Program-made: the position numbers and the translations under genes
Assembly (NCBI RefSeq): GCF_000330505.1
Contig: NW_004191777.1
Span: forward strand, 464,316-528,315
Direction of reading: 5' to 3'
DNA length: 64,000 nucleotides
From: Entamoeba invadens IP1
Lineage: Eukaryota; Evosea; Mastigamoebida; Endamoebidae
The notes under the pieces: generated by a model
What the model was told of the DNA's origin: nothing
Database searches by the model: none
The model's input: the letters and a program-made list of their open reading frames with translations, nothing else
In this document: piece by piece, positions 11,518 to 21,253 of the stretch
Numbering within the stretch: the stretch's first letter is position 1
How the letters are laid out: each line of letters begins with the position of its first letter

Positions 11518-12086
11518 ATTTAATCTGATTGGTGTTATATGCTTTAGTTTTTATATACAATATCATAGTATCGTTCATCATGATGTTGTTTGAAAACAAC
11601 GTTCTAAAACACTTCCAGTATATATAATTGTTACCAAATTACAGTTTTAAAAGTCGTATATTTGGATTAAATATAATAAGAATAAATAATATAATCTAAT
11701 ATGGATTCAACTACAATTCCTCAACAAACAAATAAAAGATTGAGGATATGTTTTCTTTAATTTTAAGTTTCTAAAACAAACACGATATTTTACATTGACA
11801 AAGTTCAATATTTTAATAGTTGCTTTGAATTGAATTAAATCAACACAGTGATGTTTCATTTTTAAAACAGGAAAAAAAATAGTTGAATCATGATTCGTGA
11901 AGTTTTGATAATTTTTATTTATCACATTGTAATGTCCCGATATATTTGAAGAAATAATGTCACTAATAATTACCAATTGTACAAACCATGATTGAACTAT
12001 TAAAGTATTCGAGTATCTTATTTTCAAAACTTCAAAACTGTAAAGTAGTATAAAAAAGTTGATCAATAATTTCAAATAAAAGTTGT
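11518..12086. other. Intergenic region, nothing firm
   Basis: About 570 AT-rich bases. A 130-codon open frame on the - strand (11707-12105) overlaps the start of the next gene and has no recognisable content, so I do not call it. No RNA gene was seen. Confidence 0.55.
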
Positions 12087-14066
12087 ATGAGTCAGTTACC
12101 AGCATTGTATTTAATGAAGGTGTCTTTACATTTAAATACTAAAGATGTTGTTAAGAACTTTATTCAAGTGAATAAGAAGTGTAAAGAAACAGTTGAAAAC
12201 CTTAAAGTGACTCCTTATTTTATAAATGATGTCAGTATAATATGGTTTGTTGCACATTTTAGTCCAGAAACTGTTGAGTGCAGAAACACGAGCGGCTTAC
12301 CGCTTTCTTTACTCTCTCGAGTTAGTTGTATTCGACATCCAGACTTCACGGAGTTGCTCAAAAGAAACGAATTAAATGATACCAATTACACAGAAGTGTT
12401 CAACAAAGTTACTCGTCTTGTTTTGTACAATGAAGAAGACGATGACTTGTTTTCGAGAAACGTGACAATCATGATACAACACGCCAAAGACTTTTCAAAG
12501 TTGGAGTACATAGAAGGACCAATCGATATCGTCACTGAGTTCATGGAACAATTCACTGAGTATGGTAAGGAGAAGTACAACAAGATGCCCAAACGCATAC
12601 TGTTGTTGTGGAAACGTGGAGAAGCGTTGATTTGGACGGAAGAAGTGTGCGGCTATATCACCAGAATAGAGAATTGTGTACCAAACAATGGGGAAGTTAA
12701 AGTGTTTTCTTTGTTCAAACAACACACACCAAATGAGGAGAGTCTCGCCATTTTCAAAATCACTCAATACTGTTACGTCTTTTTGGGAAATCAGTCGTGC
12801 AACACTTTCATTGAAAAAATAACACCACAAAGAGGAATTGTTAGTATCAAAAGTTCGAGTGGAACACGAAGCATTAACAAAGTCATAGAAAACTGTTATT
12901 CCAAAGAAGTCCGGTGGAGTGTAACAAATGACGATAAAGATGAAAGTGCTTACTGGGAAATACCGAAGTGTGTGGAGTCGCTTTGCATCTCCCCCACATC
13001 TCTGTTTTATCAAGCCAAAATGTTTCAGGTCAATATGGAACATCTGAAATATTTGACACTGAGACTGTGCAGAGGGGTCACCTTTTCAAGTGAAATGAAA
13101 TGTCTCAAACAGATTGTGATGGATCGATGTATGAATGTTACTATCAAAGAATGTTCAATGAAAAGTGTTGAAGAAGTGTTTTTGGACTCTTGCAATTGTG
13201 TTAGTGTTGAAAGAACGTTAACCAATGTCACTCGAATGATTTTGAATGGATGTGAAACAATCAAAATGGAAACTAAAATGAAAAGTATTCATTACATCTC
13301 TTTAAAAAGTTGTACATTAGTAGAATTGCCACATTTGGTTTTGAACCGTACAACGCATGTGATACTTGATTCTTACAAAGATATTACTTTCTTCGAACAA
13401 AGTCCGTTTGACCAACACATTTTGGAAGAGTCAAAAACTTCAAATCGAACACTACTTGTATTTCCACAACAACAAATTGAAAAGGGAGAGGTGTTCAACA
13501 TGCGTCCATTTATTCCGTGTTCATTGGGAATTGGCATTGAAAAAGACCAAATTGTGAAATTTGAAAATATGAAGAGTCAATTGTACGAAGTTCTTTTGTC
13601 CAATTACTTTTACAACCAAGAGACGATGAAAGATCCAATACTCAAACAAATAAACCAAACCAGTATCCTTAGATATTTTGAAGTCGAAGTAGTTGGGCAT
13701 AGTTGGGTGTCCATCGGGTGCGTCGATTCGTTAAGATATAACAAAACAAACGCGATGCTAGGGTGGTTCCAAAGCTCCATCGGTTATCACTCCGATGATG
13801 GACACATTTTCTATGAAAGTGGACAACCGTGCAATGCAATAGCAAAACCATATGGTAATGTAGTGGGTGAAGTGGATGTAGTTGGGTGTGGATATGATGT
13901 GAAAAAGCAAAGAGTGTTTTTCACGTTAAATGGCAATTTAATTGCAGGGTTTCGAGTGTATTGGAAAAACATCAGTGCAGGAATTGCAGTTGCTGATGTA
14001 GGCAAAATCACCGTGAACTACGGAGCAAAGCCTTTTGTGTACAACACAACTGAACACAAGTTATAA
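12087..14066 (+). CDS. LRR-like protein with C-terminal SPRY domain
   Basis: 659-aa single-exon gene. The N-terminus (YLMKVSLHLNTKDVVKNFIQVNKKCKETV) is F-box-like and matches in style the starts of the genes at 48313-50028 and 54512-56023. The middle (about residues 300-470) is a run of irregular Leu/Cys-rich repeats of the type MKSVEEVFLDSCNCVSVE and MKSIHYISLKSCTLVELP. Residues about 525-650 form a SPRY/B30.2 domain (VGHSWVSIGCVD, MLGWFQSSIGYHSDDG, VVGCGYDVKKQRVFFTLNG). The combination suggests a protein-interaction or substrate-recognition role, but no partner can be named. The SPRY call is firm. Confidence 0.85.
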   Translation: MSQLPALYLMKVSLHLNTKDVVKNFIQVNKKCKETVENLKVTPYFINDVSIIWFVAHFSPETVECRNTSGLPLSLLSRVSCIRHPDFTELLKRNELNDTNYTEVFNKVTRLVLYNEEDDDLFSRNVTIMIQHAKDFSKLEYIEGPIDIVTEFMEQFTEYGKEKYNKMPKRILLLWKRGEALIWTEEVCGYITRIENCVPNNGEVKVFSLFKQHTPNEESLAIFKITQYCYVFLGNQSCNTFIEKITPQRGIVSIKSSSGTRSINKVIENCYSKEVRWSVTNDDKDESAYWEIPKCVESLCISPTSLFYQAKMFQVNMEHLKYLTLRLCRGVTFSSEMKCLKQIVMDRCMNVTIKECSMKSVEEVFLDSCNCVSVERTLTNVTRMILNGCETIKMETKMKSIHYISLKSCTLVELPHLVLNRTTHVILDSYKDITFFEQSPFDQHILEESKTSNRTLLVFPQQQIEKGEVFNMRPFIPCSLGIGIEKDQIVKFENMKSQLYEVLLSNYFYNQETMKDPILKQINQTSILRYFEVEVVGHSWVSIGCVDSLRYNKTNAMLGWFQSSIGYHSDDGHIFYESGQPCNAIAKPYGNVVGEVDVVGCGYDVKKQRVFFTLNGNLIAGFRVYWKNISAGIAVADVGKITVNYGAKPFVYNTTEHKL

Positions 14067-14183
14067 AAGGCAAATATTATCAATTAATTATTTGTAGTGT
14101 TTTTTAGTGTTACAATATATAGTAATTAATTATAATAGTTTAATATGTTTTAGTATTGATTGTGACATGTTTTAACATTTTAC

Positions 14184-14188
14184 AAAAA
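14184..14188 (-). terminator. Pol III T5 terminator of tRNA-Gly
   Basis: Five A on the + strand, read as TTTTT on the - strand, one base beyond the discriminator base of the tRNA. Confidence 0.7.
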
Positions 14189-14189
14189 G

Positions 14190-14260
14190 TGCATTTGCCG
14201 GGACTCGAACCCGGATCTCCACCTTGGAAGGGTGGAATTCTGCCCTTAGACCACAAATGC
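14190..14260 (-). tRNA. tRNA-Gly (anticodon UCC)
   Basis: On the - strand a 71-nt cloverleaf runs from GCATTTG to a CAAATGC 3' acceptor strand plus discriminator A. The acceptor stem is seven perfect pairs. The anticodon stem is CCACC/GGTGG with loop CTTCCAA, giving anticodon UCC (+ strand 14226-14228), which reads GGA. The T arm is CCGGG-TTCGAGT-CCCGG. No intron is present. Five T residues just downstream (A5 on the + strand at 14184-14188) form a pol III terminator. It stands alone between protein genes, unlike the tandem tRNA arrays known from Entamoeba. Confidence 0.97.
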
Positions 14261-14438
14261 TAGTTATTAATCGATATGAAAACGATGTAATAAATAGAAA
14301 CTATTCATTTTTTATTACAAAATGGAATAGTCTAATAAAACTTGTCTGAACAAAGTTAATTAAAAATGTGTTCATTAAAAGTATGTAATCTATTTCTTCT
14401 TATTATAACAACAATCCAACAACAAGCGTACGAGTGAA

Positions 14439-16115
14439 TTATGGGAAAAATTGAGACGTATGCCTTACCATTGTTTCTACATTTTGTGGAAGTCTGTCGA
14501 ACGTCAGTGTCAATGGCAATCTTGTGTTCAATCCTTCGTTCCCATCTAAGTAAGCATAAATAGTCATATCACCACTATCATCTAGCTCTATTTTGACAAT
14601 GAACCCAACGACTCCTTGTGGCTTCTTAGGGATCCCTTTGATTTGTGTCTCTCCAATGTACTTCATTTGCATGCCGTCAACAAACTTCTCTGGTCCTTTA
14701 TATACTTTAAACACAGCTTCTGTCTGTCCATCGTACTGTGTTGAATAACGTTTGACTGCAGTGCATGGGAGTGTCATGTCTTCGGTAATGAACGGGTCCA
14801 TCTTCCCGCCTTTCACCTCGAATCCAATTGGCTCATCCACGTGTTCCTTCACAACCACAAGTGATTGTGTTTTTGAAAACGCCAAATAAGTTGCTCCTTT
14901 GACAACAGCCTTCATCCCATCAAATTGAGGGACAACGACATTTGCATTAAACATTTTGACAATCAACGACTTGATCTTTGGAATTTGACATGACCCACCA
15001 ACCAACAAAGTGTGTTTAACACCACTTGTAAACCCAAACTTGCCTAAAATCTTCTTGACTGTATAATCAAATTTCTCAAAAAGTTCTTTGCAGGCGCTTT
15101 CGAAATCCTGACGCGTCATAATGGGTTGCATGACTTCATTGTCTTCCACTACCTTTTTCCCAACTATAAACTCCATTCTCACTTCTGATTGATCAGAAGT
15201 CGACAACTCGATTTTAACGCGTTCGGTCTCTTGTCGCAATCTCAACATCAGTCGTTTGTACTCTTCTTTTTGTCTTGTAGTCATTCCTTTCTTTTTCTTG
15301 AAGTAATCTTCAAGAGCAGGGTTTTGTAAATAAATCTTCTCGATAATAGCATTCATAAAACAGATATCAAAATTGTTTCCTCCTAAGTCCGGATCACCTT
15401 TGGATTTACACTCTACAGTCCCTTCTGTCGCATCATACGTGCAACATGAAACATCTAATGTTCCTCCACCGAAGTCGATCACGACCATTTTAGAACCATG
15501 TGTGGGCTTCGTTCGACAGGTGCGAATGTAATCGACTATCGCAGCAGACGGCTCAACATAAAACTCAACTTTCTTTAAGCCCGCTATCATTGCCGCAGAA
15601 CGGACCGCACCAATTTGTGCTTGTTCAAACCCAGCAGGGTGGGTGATGACTACATGTTCAATATCTTCGAGCTTACAAGACGTGTATTCCATAAACTTAT
15701 TCAAAAGGCCTCTAATGATAATCGCAAATATTTCTTCGGGGTAAAAAGACTCTTCGGAGTCTGTGTCTGGGTTCATAGTGATGATTTTGATGGAACCGTC
15801 TTTTTCTGGTTCCACTCCAAATGGCCAATTCTTCTTATCTTCATATTTGACATCTGAAAGTTTTCGGCCTATCATCCGCTTAGAGTCGAAAATTAAGTAC
15901 TGGGTTTCAGTATCTTTCTTTGCAGAATAACCAACTAAAGATACCCCTTTCGATTTAAACTGAGACAAGCTCACCCATGAGGGTGAGCTTGTATTATTTT
16001 GTTCCACATTCTCTACAGGTATTACAACAACTTCAGTTTGTGCCATGTCATAGTAACCGATCGATGAAAATGTTGTTCCAATATCAATGCCAATACTATA
16101 TTTTTTGGCTTCCAT
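14439..16115 (-). CDS. Divergent HSP70-family protein
   Basis: 558 aa. The HSP70 ATPase domain is clear: phosphate-1 motif IGIDIGTTFSSIGYYD near the start, phosphate-2 motif VVIDFGGGTLDVSCC, DPDLGGNNFD, and the adenosine motif LLVGGSCQIPKIKSL. The C-terminal part (about residues 420-555) is a shortened substrate-binding-like beta region. It lacks a full lid and a terminal EEVD, and the protein is about 80-100 residues shorter than canonical HSP70. By family it is an ATP-driven chaperone or HSP110/HSPA12-like relative. The frame ends soon after a possible GTAAGG donor, so a further exon cannot be excluded. A striking hairpin lies within it at 15965-15992. Confidence 0.9.
   Translation of the reverse strand: MEAKKYSIGIDIGTTFSSIGYYDMAQTEVVVIPVENVEQNNTSSPSWVSLSQFKSKGVSLVGYSAKKDTETQYLIFDSKRMIGRKLSDVKYEDKKNWPFGVEPEKDGSIKIITMNPDTDSEESFYPEEIFAIIIRGLLNKFMEYTSCKLEDIEHVVITHPAGFEQAQIGAVRSAAMIAGLKKVEFYVEPSAAIVDYIRTCRTKPTHGSKMVVIDFGGGTLDVSCCTYDATEGTVECKSKGDPDLGGNNFDICFMNAIIEKIYLQNPALEDYFKKKKGMTTRQKEEYKRLMLRLRQETERVKIELSTSDQSEVRMEFIVGKKVVEDNEVMQPIMTRQDFESACKELFEKFDYTVKKILGKFGFTSGVKHTLLVGGSCQIPKIKSLIVKMFNANVVVPQFDGMKAVVKGATYLAFSKTQSLVVVKEHVDEPIGFEVKGGKMDPFITEDMTLPCTAVKRYSTQYDGQTEAVFKVYKGPEKFVDGMQMKYIGETQIKGIPKKPQGVVGFIVKIELDDSGDMTIYAYLDGNEGLNTRLPLTLTFDRLPQNVETMVRHTSQFFP
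15965..15992. repeat. Perfect 12-bp inverted repeat inside HSP70 gene
   Basis: ACAAGCTCACCC (15965-15976), four-base loop ATGA, then GGGTGAGCTTGT (15981-15992). It is GC-rich in an AT-rich gene and encodes part of a Thr/Ser-rich stretch around SSPSWVSL. It would form a stable mRNA hairpin. Confidence 0.8.
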
Positions 16116-16973
16116 TCTACTTATTTTTTACAGTTCTTTCTTGGAATAAATTGTATAAAAAACAATGATTAAATTGAATACTAAAACACCTGTTTTATAT
16201 ACTTGAAAAAGACTGTAGTTTATGTCATTTTTTACTTCATTGTTTAAATGATTTTTAATTAATTGATTCTATACAAGACATATAAAAAAATTAAAAAAAG
16301 TTGTTTTATTTGAATTAAATAAATCATTTTAAATACTATAAATAATATAATTGTTTTAAATATATCAGTTAATGCTTCAATTATTAATAAAAATTAGATA
16401 GACGCGTTATTTATCAATGTATTTTTTTATAATAAAAATTTAATTAAATTTATTAATATTATTATAATGATTATTCAATTTTTAAGTTTTTTCTAATCCA
16501 ATTTTTCAACTTTTTTTATTAAACCATTATTCTATGTTTAAACAATTATTAGTTTAAAATTAATTATAATTTTTAAAAAAACAATTTAAACATCAAATTG
16601 AGTCAAACTACTGAATTACCAAACCCATTTGTTTCTCCTCTTCTTTTTTTCCGTTGCAGCAGCCCCTTTCTTTCTTTCTTTCTTTGTCATGTATATCGAA
16701 TGATCAAATTTTGAATTCTTTCTTGATATTGATTTCATTTATGTATTTTTATATCAATGCTTTTCAACTCTCATTTTCGGGATAATACCATTTCACAGAT
16801 TCTATGCGTGGTGCAACGTGGTTGTTATTTTTAGTTATCAAATACAGTCAAAGTGTATTATAGTTATAAAATACAAGTGTTAATAAAAATATAGTTTTAT
16901 GATTTCAAAATCGATGAACGAAATGACAACTTTATGAAAGCATCTTTCAATCACACTCTCTTAAAACTGGTAT
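16116..16973. other. Intergenic region with TTTC microsatellite
   Basis: About 860 bases, extremely AT-rich from 16190 to 16600. A pyrimidine tract near 16630-16690 includes four to five TTTC units at 16667-16685. No coding frame or RNA gene was recognised. It contains the upstream region of the HSP70 gene on its left side. Confidence 0.6.
16667..16685. repeat. TTTC microsatellite
   Basis: Tandem TTTC units in a longer pyrimidine-rich tract. Confidence 0.75.
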
Positions 16974-17624
16974 TTAAACTTCAACTTGATAATTCTGTAT
17001 GATTCCCAAGAAATGGTCGCATGATTTTTGGGAGACTTTTCCTCTCTTTTTCAATGTATCAAACGTCTTCTCTAATATTTTGCGTCTTTTCTCCCATTCG
17101 ACTTGCATTTTTTTCTCAAAGTCATATTCGAACTCTTGTTGTAAAAAAGTCCAGCCCCCATACACTTCCTTAATTCTCACTTGAAATGTAGTTGTGTCGA
17201 TTTTCCCATTCAGATAGTTCTCCCCTATTTCATCCAACTGTTTCCGACGCTCTGTATATTGCTCTGGATTGTTTGATAGGACTTCGATGATTGAATCAAT
17301 GGTGTCGACAAGATTCCCTTTCCTCCAAACTGCTTCTCTTTTTTTGGCAAAATTTCCGTTATCCAAGACAGGATGAGTTATGGGTGTTGGACTGAGAACT
17401 TTGAAACTAAAAGATTGAGCTTGGCGAATCGTTGTGATTTCAAGGAGATAAAATTTAGTAACTAAAAGGTGGATTTTCAGTTCTCGTGTTTTTCCTTTTC
17501 TACTAAAGAAAACTACACCATGGTGTTTTATAAGTAAGGCATCAATTTGTAAAACGCATGATTGTGGTAATCGGTATTGGTGCGTATTCAAAAAGCTGTA
17601 TATTCCGACATTATCATCACCCAT
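16974..17624 (-). CDS. Hypothetical protein, 216 aa, charged C-terminal helix
   Basis: Intact frame with coding-like composition, family not recognised. Residues 1-90 look like a beta-rich domain; the strands CVLQIDALLIKHHGVVFFS, LKIHLLVTKFYLLEIT and SFSFKVLSP suggest a PH-like or GRAM-like fold, but key motifs are absent. Residues 100-216 are helical with many Lys/Glu and a probable coiled coil (YDFEKKMQVEWEKRRKILEK). A mariner/pogo element ends only 80 bases upstream of its start codon, so the promoter may be disturbed or supplied by the element. Confidence 0.6.
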   Translation of the reverse strand: MGDDNVGIYSFLNTHQYRLPQSCVLQIDALLIKHHGVVFFSRKGKTRELKIHLLVTKFYLLEITTIRQAQSFSFKVLSPTPITHPVLDNGNFAKKREAVWRKGNLVDTIDSIIEVLSNNPEQYTERRKQLDEIGENYLNGKIDTTTFQVRIKEVYGGWTFLQQEFEYDFEKKMQVEWEKRRKILEKTFDTLKKRGKVSQKSCDHFLGIIQNYQVEV

Positions 17625-17703
17625 TAATTATTTTTTTGATTTTTATAATTTTCACTATTATTAAATGATGTTTAATATTTGTAGTAATTATTAGTATTGA
17701 ATA

Positions 17704-19886
17704 CAGTCATAACAAAAAGGTGTCTTTTTCGAAAAAACCTGTCTTGAAAAAACGAATAAATTAATTGGTATTTTTCATCAAAATGTTATTATTATGTTAT
17801 ATATAACAAAAATGAATAACAAAAATGAATAACAAAAGGGAATAACAAAAAATGAGTTAATTTGCTTTTCGGGGTCGACCTCTTGGGTTTTTTGGTTTCT
17901 TTTCTAATATTGATTTTTCTTCAGGAGTCTTGTTCTTACTGCCTTTTTTCCTTCCTCTTGTAGATTTGGGTTTGGGGGGTTCGGGCTTCAAATACAAACG
18001 TATTTTAGACAGACTTTCTTGGTTGATTTGTTCGTCGACTTCGCAGTCTAACAACAATTGTACTTCGTCGTCGATGTTTAGATCGTTTGTTTGATGAGTC
18101 TGTTTTTTTCGCAGTTCATAGACTTTAATAGCTGTTATAGAAACCCTAGGAGTTGGAAGGTCTTCATATTTAAACCTTCTTTTTAGTTTTATTGGAGTTA
18201 TTGAACTAAAAAATGAAACAAAATTCAGATCCTTGAAAAGGAGAGGGAATTCTTCCCTCAATCTTTTACACTTGAAGGGATCAACTTGACAAAAGTACTC
18301 TTTCTTTTCCGAGTCGTATTTGAATGTTATACCCGCACCCTTAAAAGCCGAAGAGCACGATACAATTGAAGTCGACTTGTGGAAGGCGGTCAGTATCTCA
18401 ATTTGGTACTTTTCAAATCGATTCACTTTCACTTCACTTTCCTCTTTTTCCCAATTTTCATTCATCCATTCCTCGCCATCAATTCCTTCACCTTTGTCTT
18501 TCTTTTCATTTCCTCCAAGAGAATCATGCATATCCTCTTTGTCCTCTTTGTCCTCTACAACCTGAGCATTTCGGATAATACCTTTTTGAACCGCAAACAC
18601 CCCAATGTCCAAAGGTTGAAGAACATGGGATGCGTGCGGAACAAGAGGCACCAAAATGATGTTGTGGACCTCAAGCACTTTCCTTAGCTCTTCAACATCA
18701 TGGCAAGAACACGAATCAATAAGCAAAACAGCTTTTTCATAAATACCAACTCCGAGTTCCATTCGTTTCTCGTAAATTTTCGGGATAAACACGGAAAAGA
18801 CCCAATCCATAAAAATTGATTTGTTTATGAATCCGGTCTCTGTTTTTGTTAAAAGTACATGGCCAATAAGCCCAGAATTAACAAGCGTTTGAGTACAAGT
18901 TGAGGTCGGAGTGATTAGAATTCCTGGAATTGGTCCTTCTCCGCTGATACAAGCGAGAAAGGTGCTTCTTCTGACATTACGTTGAACTCCAACTTTCAGC
19001 ACTTTGATATCATCTTTATTCCACAAGACTTTGAGCTTTTTGCGGTCAGCCCATTTTTGATATCCAGATTCGTCTAGATTGAAACAAAGGCACCTCCTGA
19101 CACCCGATACAGTCTTCGAAAGACCAATAAAATAATCAACAAAACTCTGTGTTGGTATCTCAAGGCGTTTTGTTTCGTCAGGGAATGCCCACCTCAAAAT
19201 GAATCCCTACTTCTTGAGTATATACAAAATTGCCTCGCGTTTAAAACATTCTCCAAATTGTTTCTCCAAGAAGAATTGTAAGTACTGTACTGTTACCGCC
19301 TGCTCCCTTTCAATACAACCAGACACTTCCAACAATAACGCCTTCTTCTGTTCCTCGTTTAAAAGGGGTGGTCGCCCATTTTTCCGAGGTCCGTACTCCA
19401 TTTCCAACTCCATTCGCATTAACTGCGTGGAGATTGTCGCACCACTTACTCCAAACACTTTCCCCAAATCATCATTTGTAATTCGGTCCCAAGGGACTGA
19501 TGAAGTCAGTGACTTCATTAAGTATATTTGTCCTCTCCGGTCAATTCCCTCCATTTTCCCTCCCAAAAATGCATAGTCAATGAACTGACTCATAAGAGAG
19601 TCTTTCTCACACCTTAGTTTCATGTCATCCTTTTTCTCTCCATCTCTTCTGACGTTGTTCATGCTCATTTTATTTGTGAGTTCTTTTTAGTTCCACTCAC
19701 CTTATTTCATTTTTAACGGAATTGTAAAAAATTATTATTGAAGAAAATCAATTGAAACGGATAAAATTATCCGATAAAAGGATGAAAATCAAATATTTTA
19801 TTCGGGTTTAATCTTAGTACATTTCTAGTTTTTTTATTATATTTTTTTACTATAATAATCTTCGCGACAGGTTTTTCGTGTTACTG
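17704..19886 (-). mobile_element. Tc1/mariner-pogo DNA transposon, 2183 bp
   Basis: The left end is TA|CAGTCATAACA at 17702-17714. The right end is TGTTACTG|TA ending at 19886. The right end reversed reads CAGTAACACGAAAAACCTGTC. The left end reads CAGTCATAACA, a 15-base insertion, then CGAAAAAACCTGTC (17730-17743). So the termini are related inverted repeats ending in CAGT, each flanked by the TA target duplication of this superfamily. The element carries one transposase gene on the - strand. A hAT-like element abuts the right end and has duplicated its last bases. Confidence 0.88.
17857..19668 (-). pseudogene. Pogo/Tigger-type DDE transposase with one in-frame stop
   Basis: A single 604-codon frame is interrupted only by TAG at 19207-19209 (codon 154), between YILKK and GFILRWAFP. 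Residues 1-150 hold helix-turn-helix DNA binding (LGKVFGVSGATISTQLMRME, then RPPLLNEEQKKALLLEV). The catalytic domain shows the three acidic residues: D in CFNLDESG, D in AVLLIDSCSCHD and D in HVLQPLDIGVF, with 35 residues between the last two. The C-terminal tail has AT-hook-like motifs (RGRKKGSK and RGRPRK). It would cut and paste the element at TA sites. The stop makes it probably inactive unless read through; everything else is intact, so inactivation looks recent. Confidence 0.9.
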
Positions 19887-19890
19887 TATA

Positions 19891-20926
19891 CAGGGTCCTC
19901 CTTTTTTAAAAAACCAGCCACCACGTTTCACCACATCAACAAAAAATGACACGTGTTAATAGAATGTAATTTTTATTTTTTTTTAAAACAATTTATTATT
20001 CCAGGACAACTTTTGCTTTTAGGCAAAAAAAACTTCAACTGTTTTAAAATCCTTTTTTTACAATCATAAACTACTTAATTATTATCAATATAATATAAAA
20101 CTAAAATAACAACACAATTTATTATTTATTAAAAATTTATTTAATAATTATAATTTTTAAATAACAATACAACTAATTGAGAATTCGCTTACTCTTTTTG
20201 TTAATGTTTGATGACTTGAACGTACCTTTTCAAGTACTTCAACGCCATACTGCTTAACCGAGTCAGCACATAGAGATATAATATCTTTTAACATGTGATA
20301 TTTTGATACTATGTTATTGGCAGCAAACAACATTGCCAATTCATTTGTGAGTTTTCTTCCTCCATCAACTAAACTTTTATCACAACTTTTTAGTGTGTGG
20401 TTGTGGTGTTACAATTCCGAATGATTTGTAGTGACCGGCTTATTGACCCACATTGTATGCATTTTCAACTATTTTTCTAACTTCCACATTTTGACGTTCA
20501 TGGTGTGTCACGTAATGTTCGGAAGCATCATTTTTTGTTTGGGAAATACCCACAAACTTTTTCAACAAAATAATCTTTTGCCTTTGTCGAGTACTTCAGT
20601 TAGCCTTTCATCCCATATAGTTTTTTTCATCTCAATTGGGACATTTAGTGTGAACATGTTGTTATTAAAAAGTTCAAAATAACAATTTGGGTTTTAATTA
20701 TATTTTACAATTAAAAAATTAACGTTATCAAATTGTATCTATAATATAGTTGTATATATTATAACATATTAAGAAGTGTTTGGGAGAAATAGATGTATTT
20801 GGTAAAAAAAAGCATATTTTGTTTTTTCTTGTATATTTTTATTTTGAAGTGCTCTTTTTATTATTTTTTTACCTCTTTATAATTAGAAATAAATCATGCC
20901 ACTTATATTTAGAAAGGAGGACCCTG
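19891..20926. mobile_element. hAT-like non-autonomous element, 1036 bp
   Basis: Terminal inverted repeats CAGGGTCCTCCTTT (19891-19904) and its complement AAAGGAGGACCCTG (20913-20926). An 8-bp direct repeat ACTGTATA flanks both sides (19883-19890 and 20927-20934). A CAGGG terminus with an 8-bp target duplication is the hAT signature. The interior is AT-rich. On the - strand (about 20680 down to 20157) a stop-riddled frame resembles a decayed protein, with the longest open piece at 20157-20339, but I cannot identify transposase motifs. The left copy of the target is the mariner terminus itself, so this insertion is the younger of the two. Confidence 0.87.
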
Positions 20927-20934
20927 ACTGTATA

Positions 20935-21253
20935 ACATTATTATTATTTATATTTATATTTATTTTAAAAACCTTTAATTATATTTTATAATATTTATTT
21001 TACTATATTTTAAATTTATTTTTAATTTTAACTTAAATAATGCTTATTATAAAGGCAAACAAAAAAAATCTTTTCAAGAATTGTTTTGTATTGAAAAAGA
21101 AAACCCCCGCTATCTTCATTTTTTAACGTCAAATCGTTATGTCAAAATTTGTCAAAAATAGGAAATCTTTGACACTCACAAATTAGTTTTGACATCGACT
21201 TCACTTTCTCTATAAACCTCTCAATTCACTGAGATCAGAATTGATTCGCCGGT
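20935..21253 (+). promoter_or_regulatory. Upstream region with five GTCAAA/TTTGAC motifs
   Basis: 320 bases before the membrane-protein gene. GTCAAA occurs at 21128, 21141 and 21151. Its complement TTTGAC occurs at 21168 and 21188. That is five copies in 66 bases, 60-125 bases before the ATG. The part before 21060 is plain AT-rich sequence. Confidence 0.4.

Noticed and set aside
11707..12105. 130-codon open frame on the - strand
   Set aside because: It overlaps the start of the LRR/SPRY gene, has AT-driven codon content (Ile, Asn, Phe, Lys) and no recognisable motif.
20431..20682. 83-codon frame inside the hAT-like element
   Set aside because: No start context or motif; the opposite strand looks like a decayed protein with several stops, so this is probably a shadow.
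17704..20930. A single composite element bounded by TACAGTCA ends
   Set aside because: The outer ends share TACAGTCA. However, the internal TIR pairs and the two different target duplications (TA, and 8-bp ACTGTATA) are better explained by two independent insertions.
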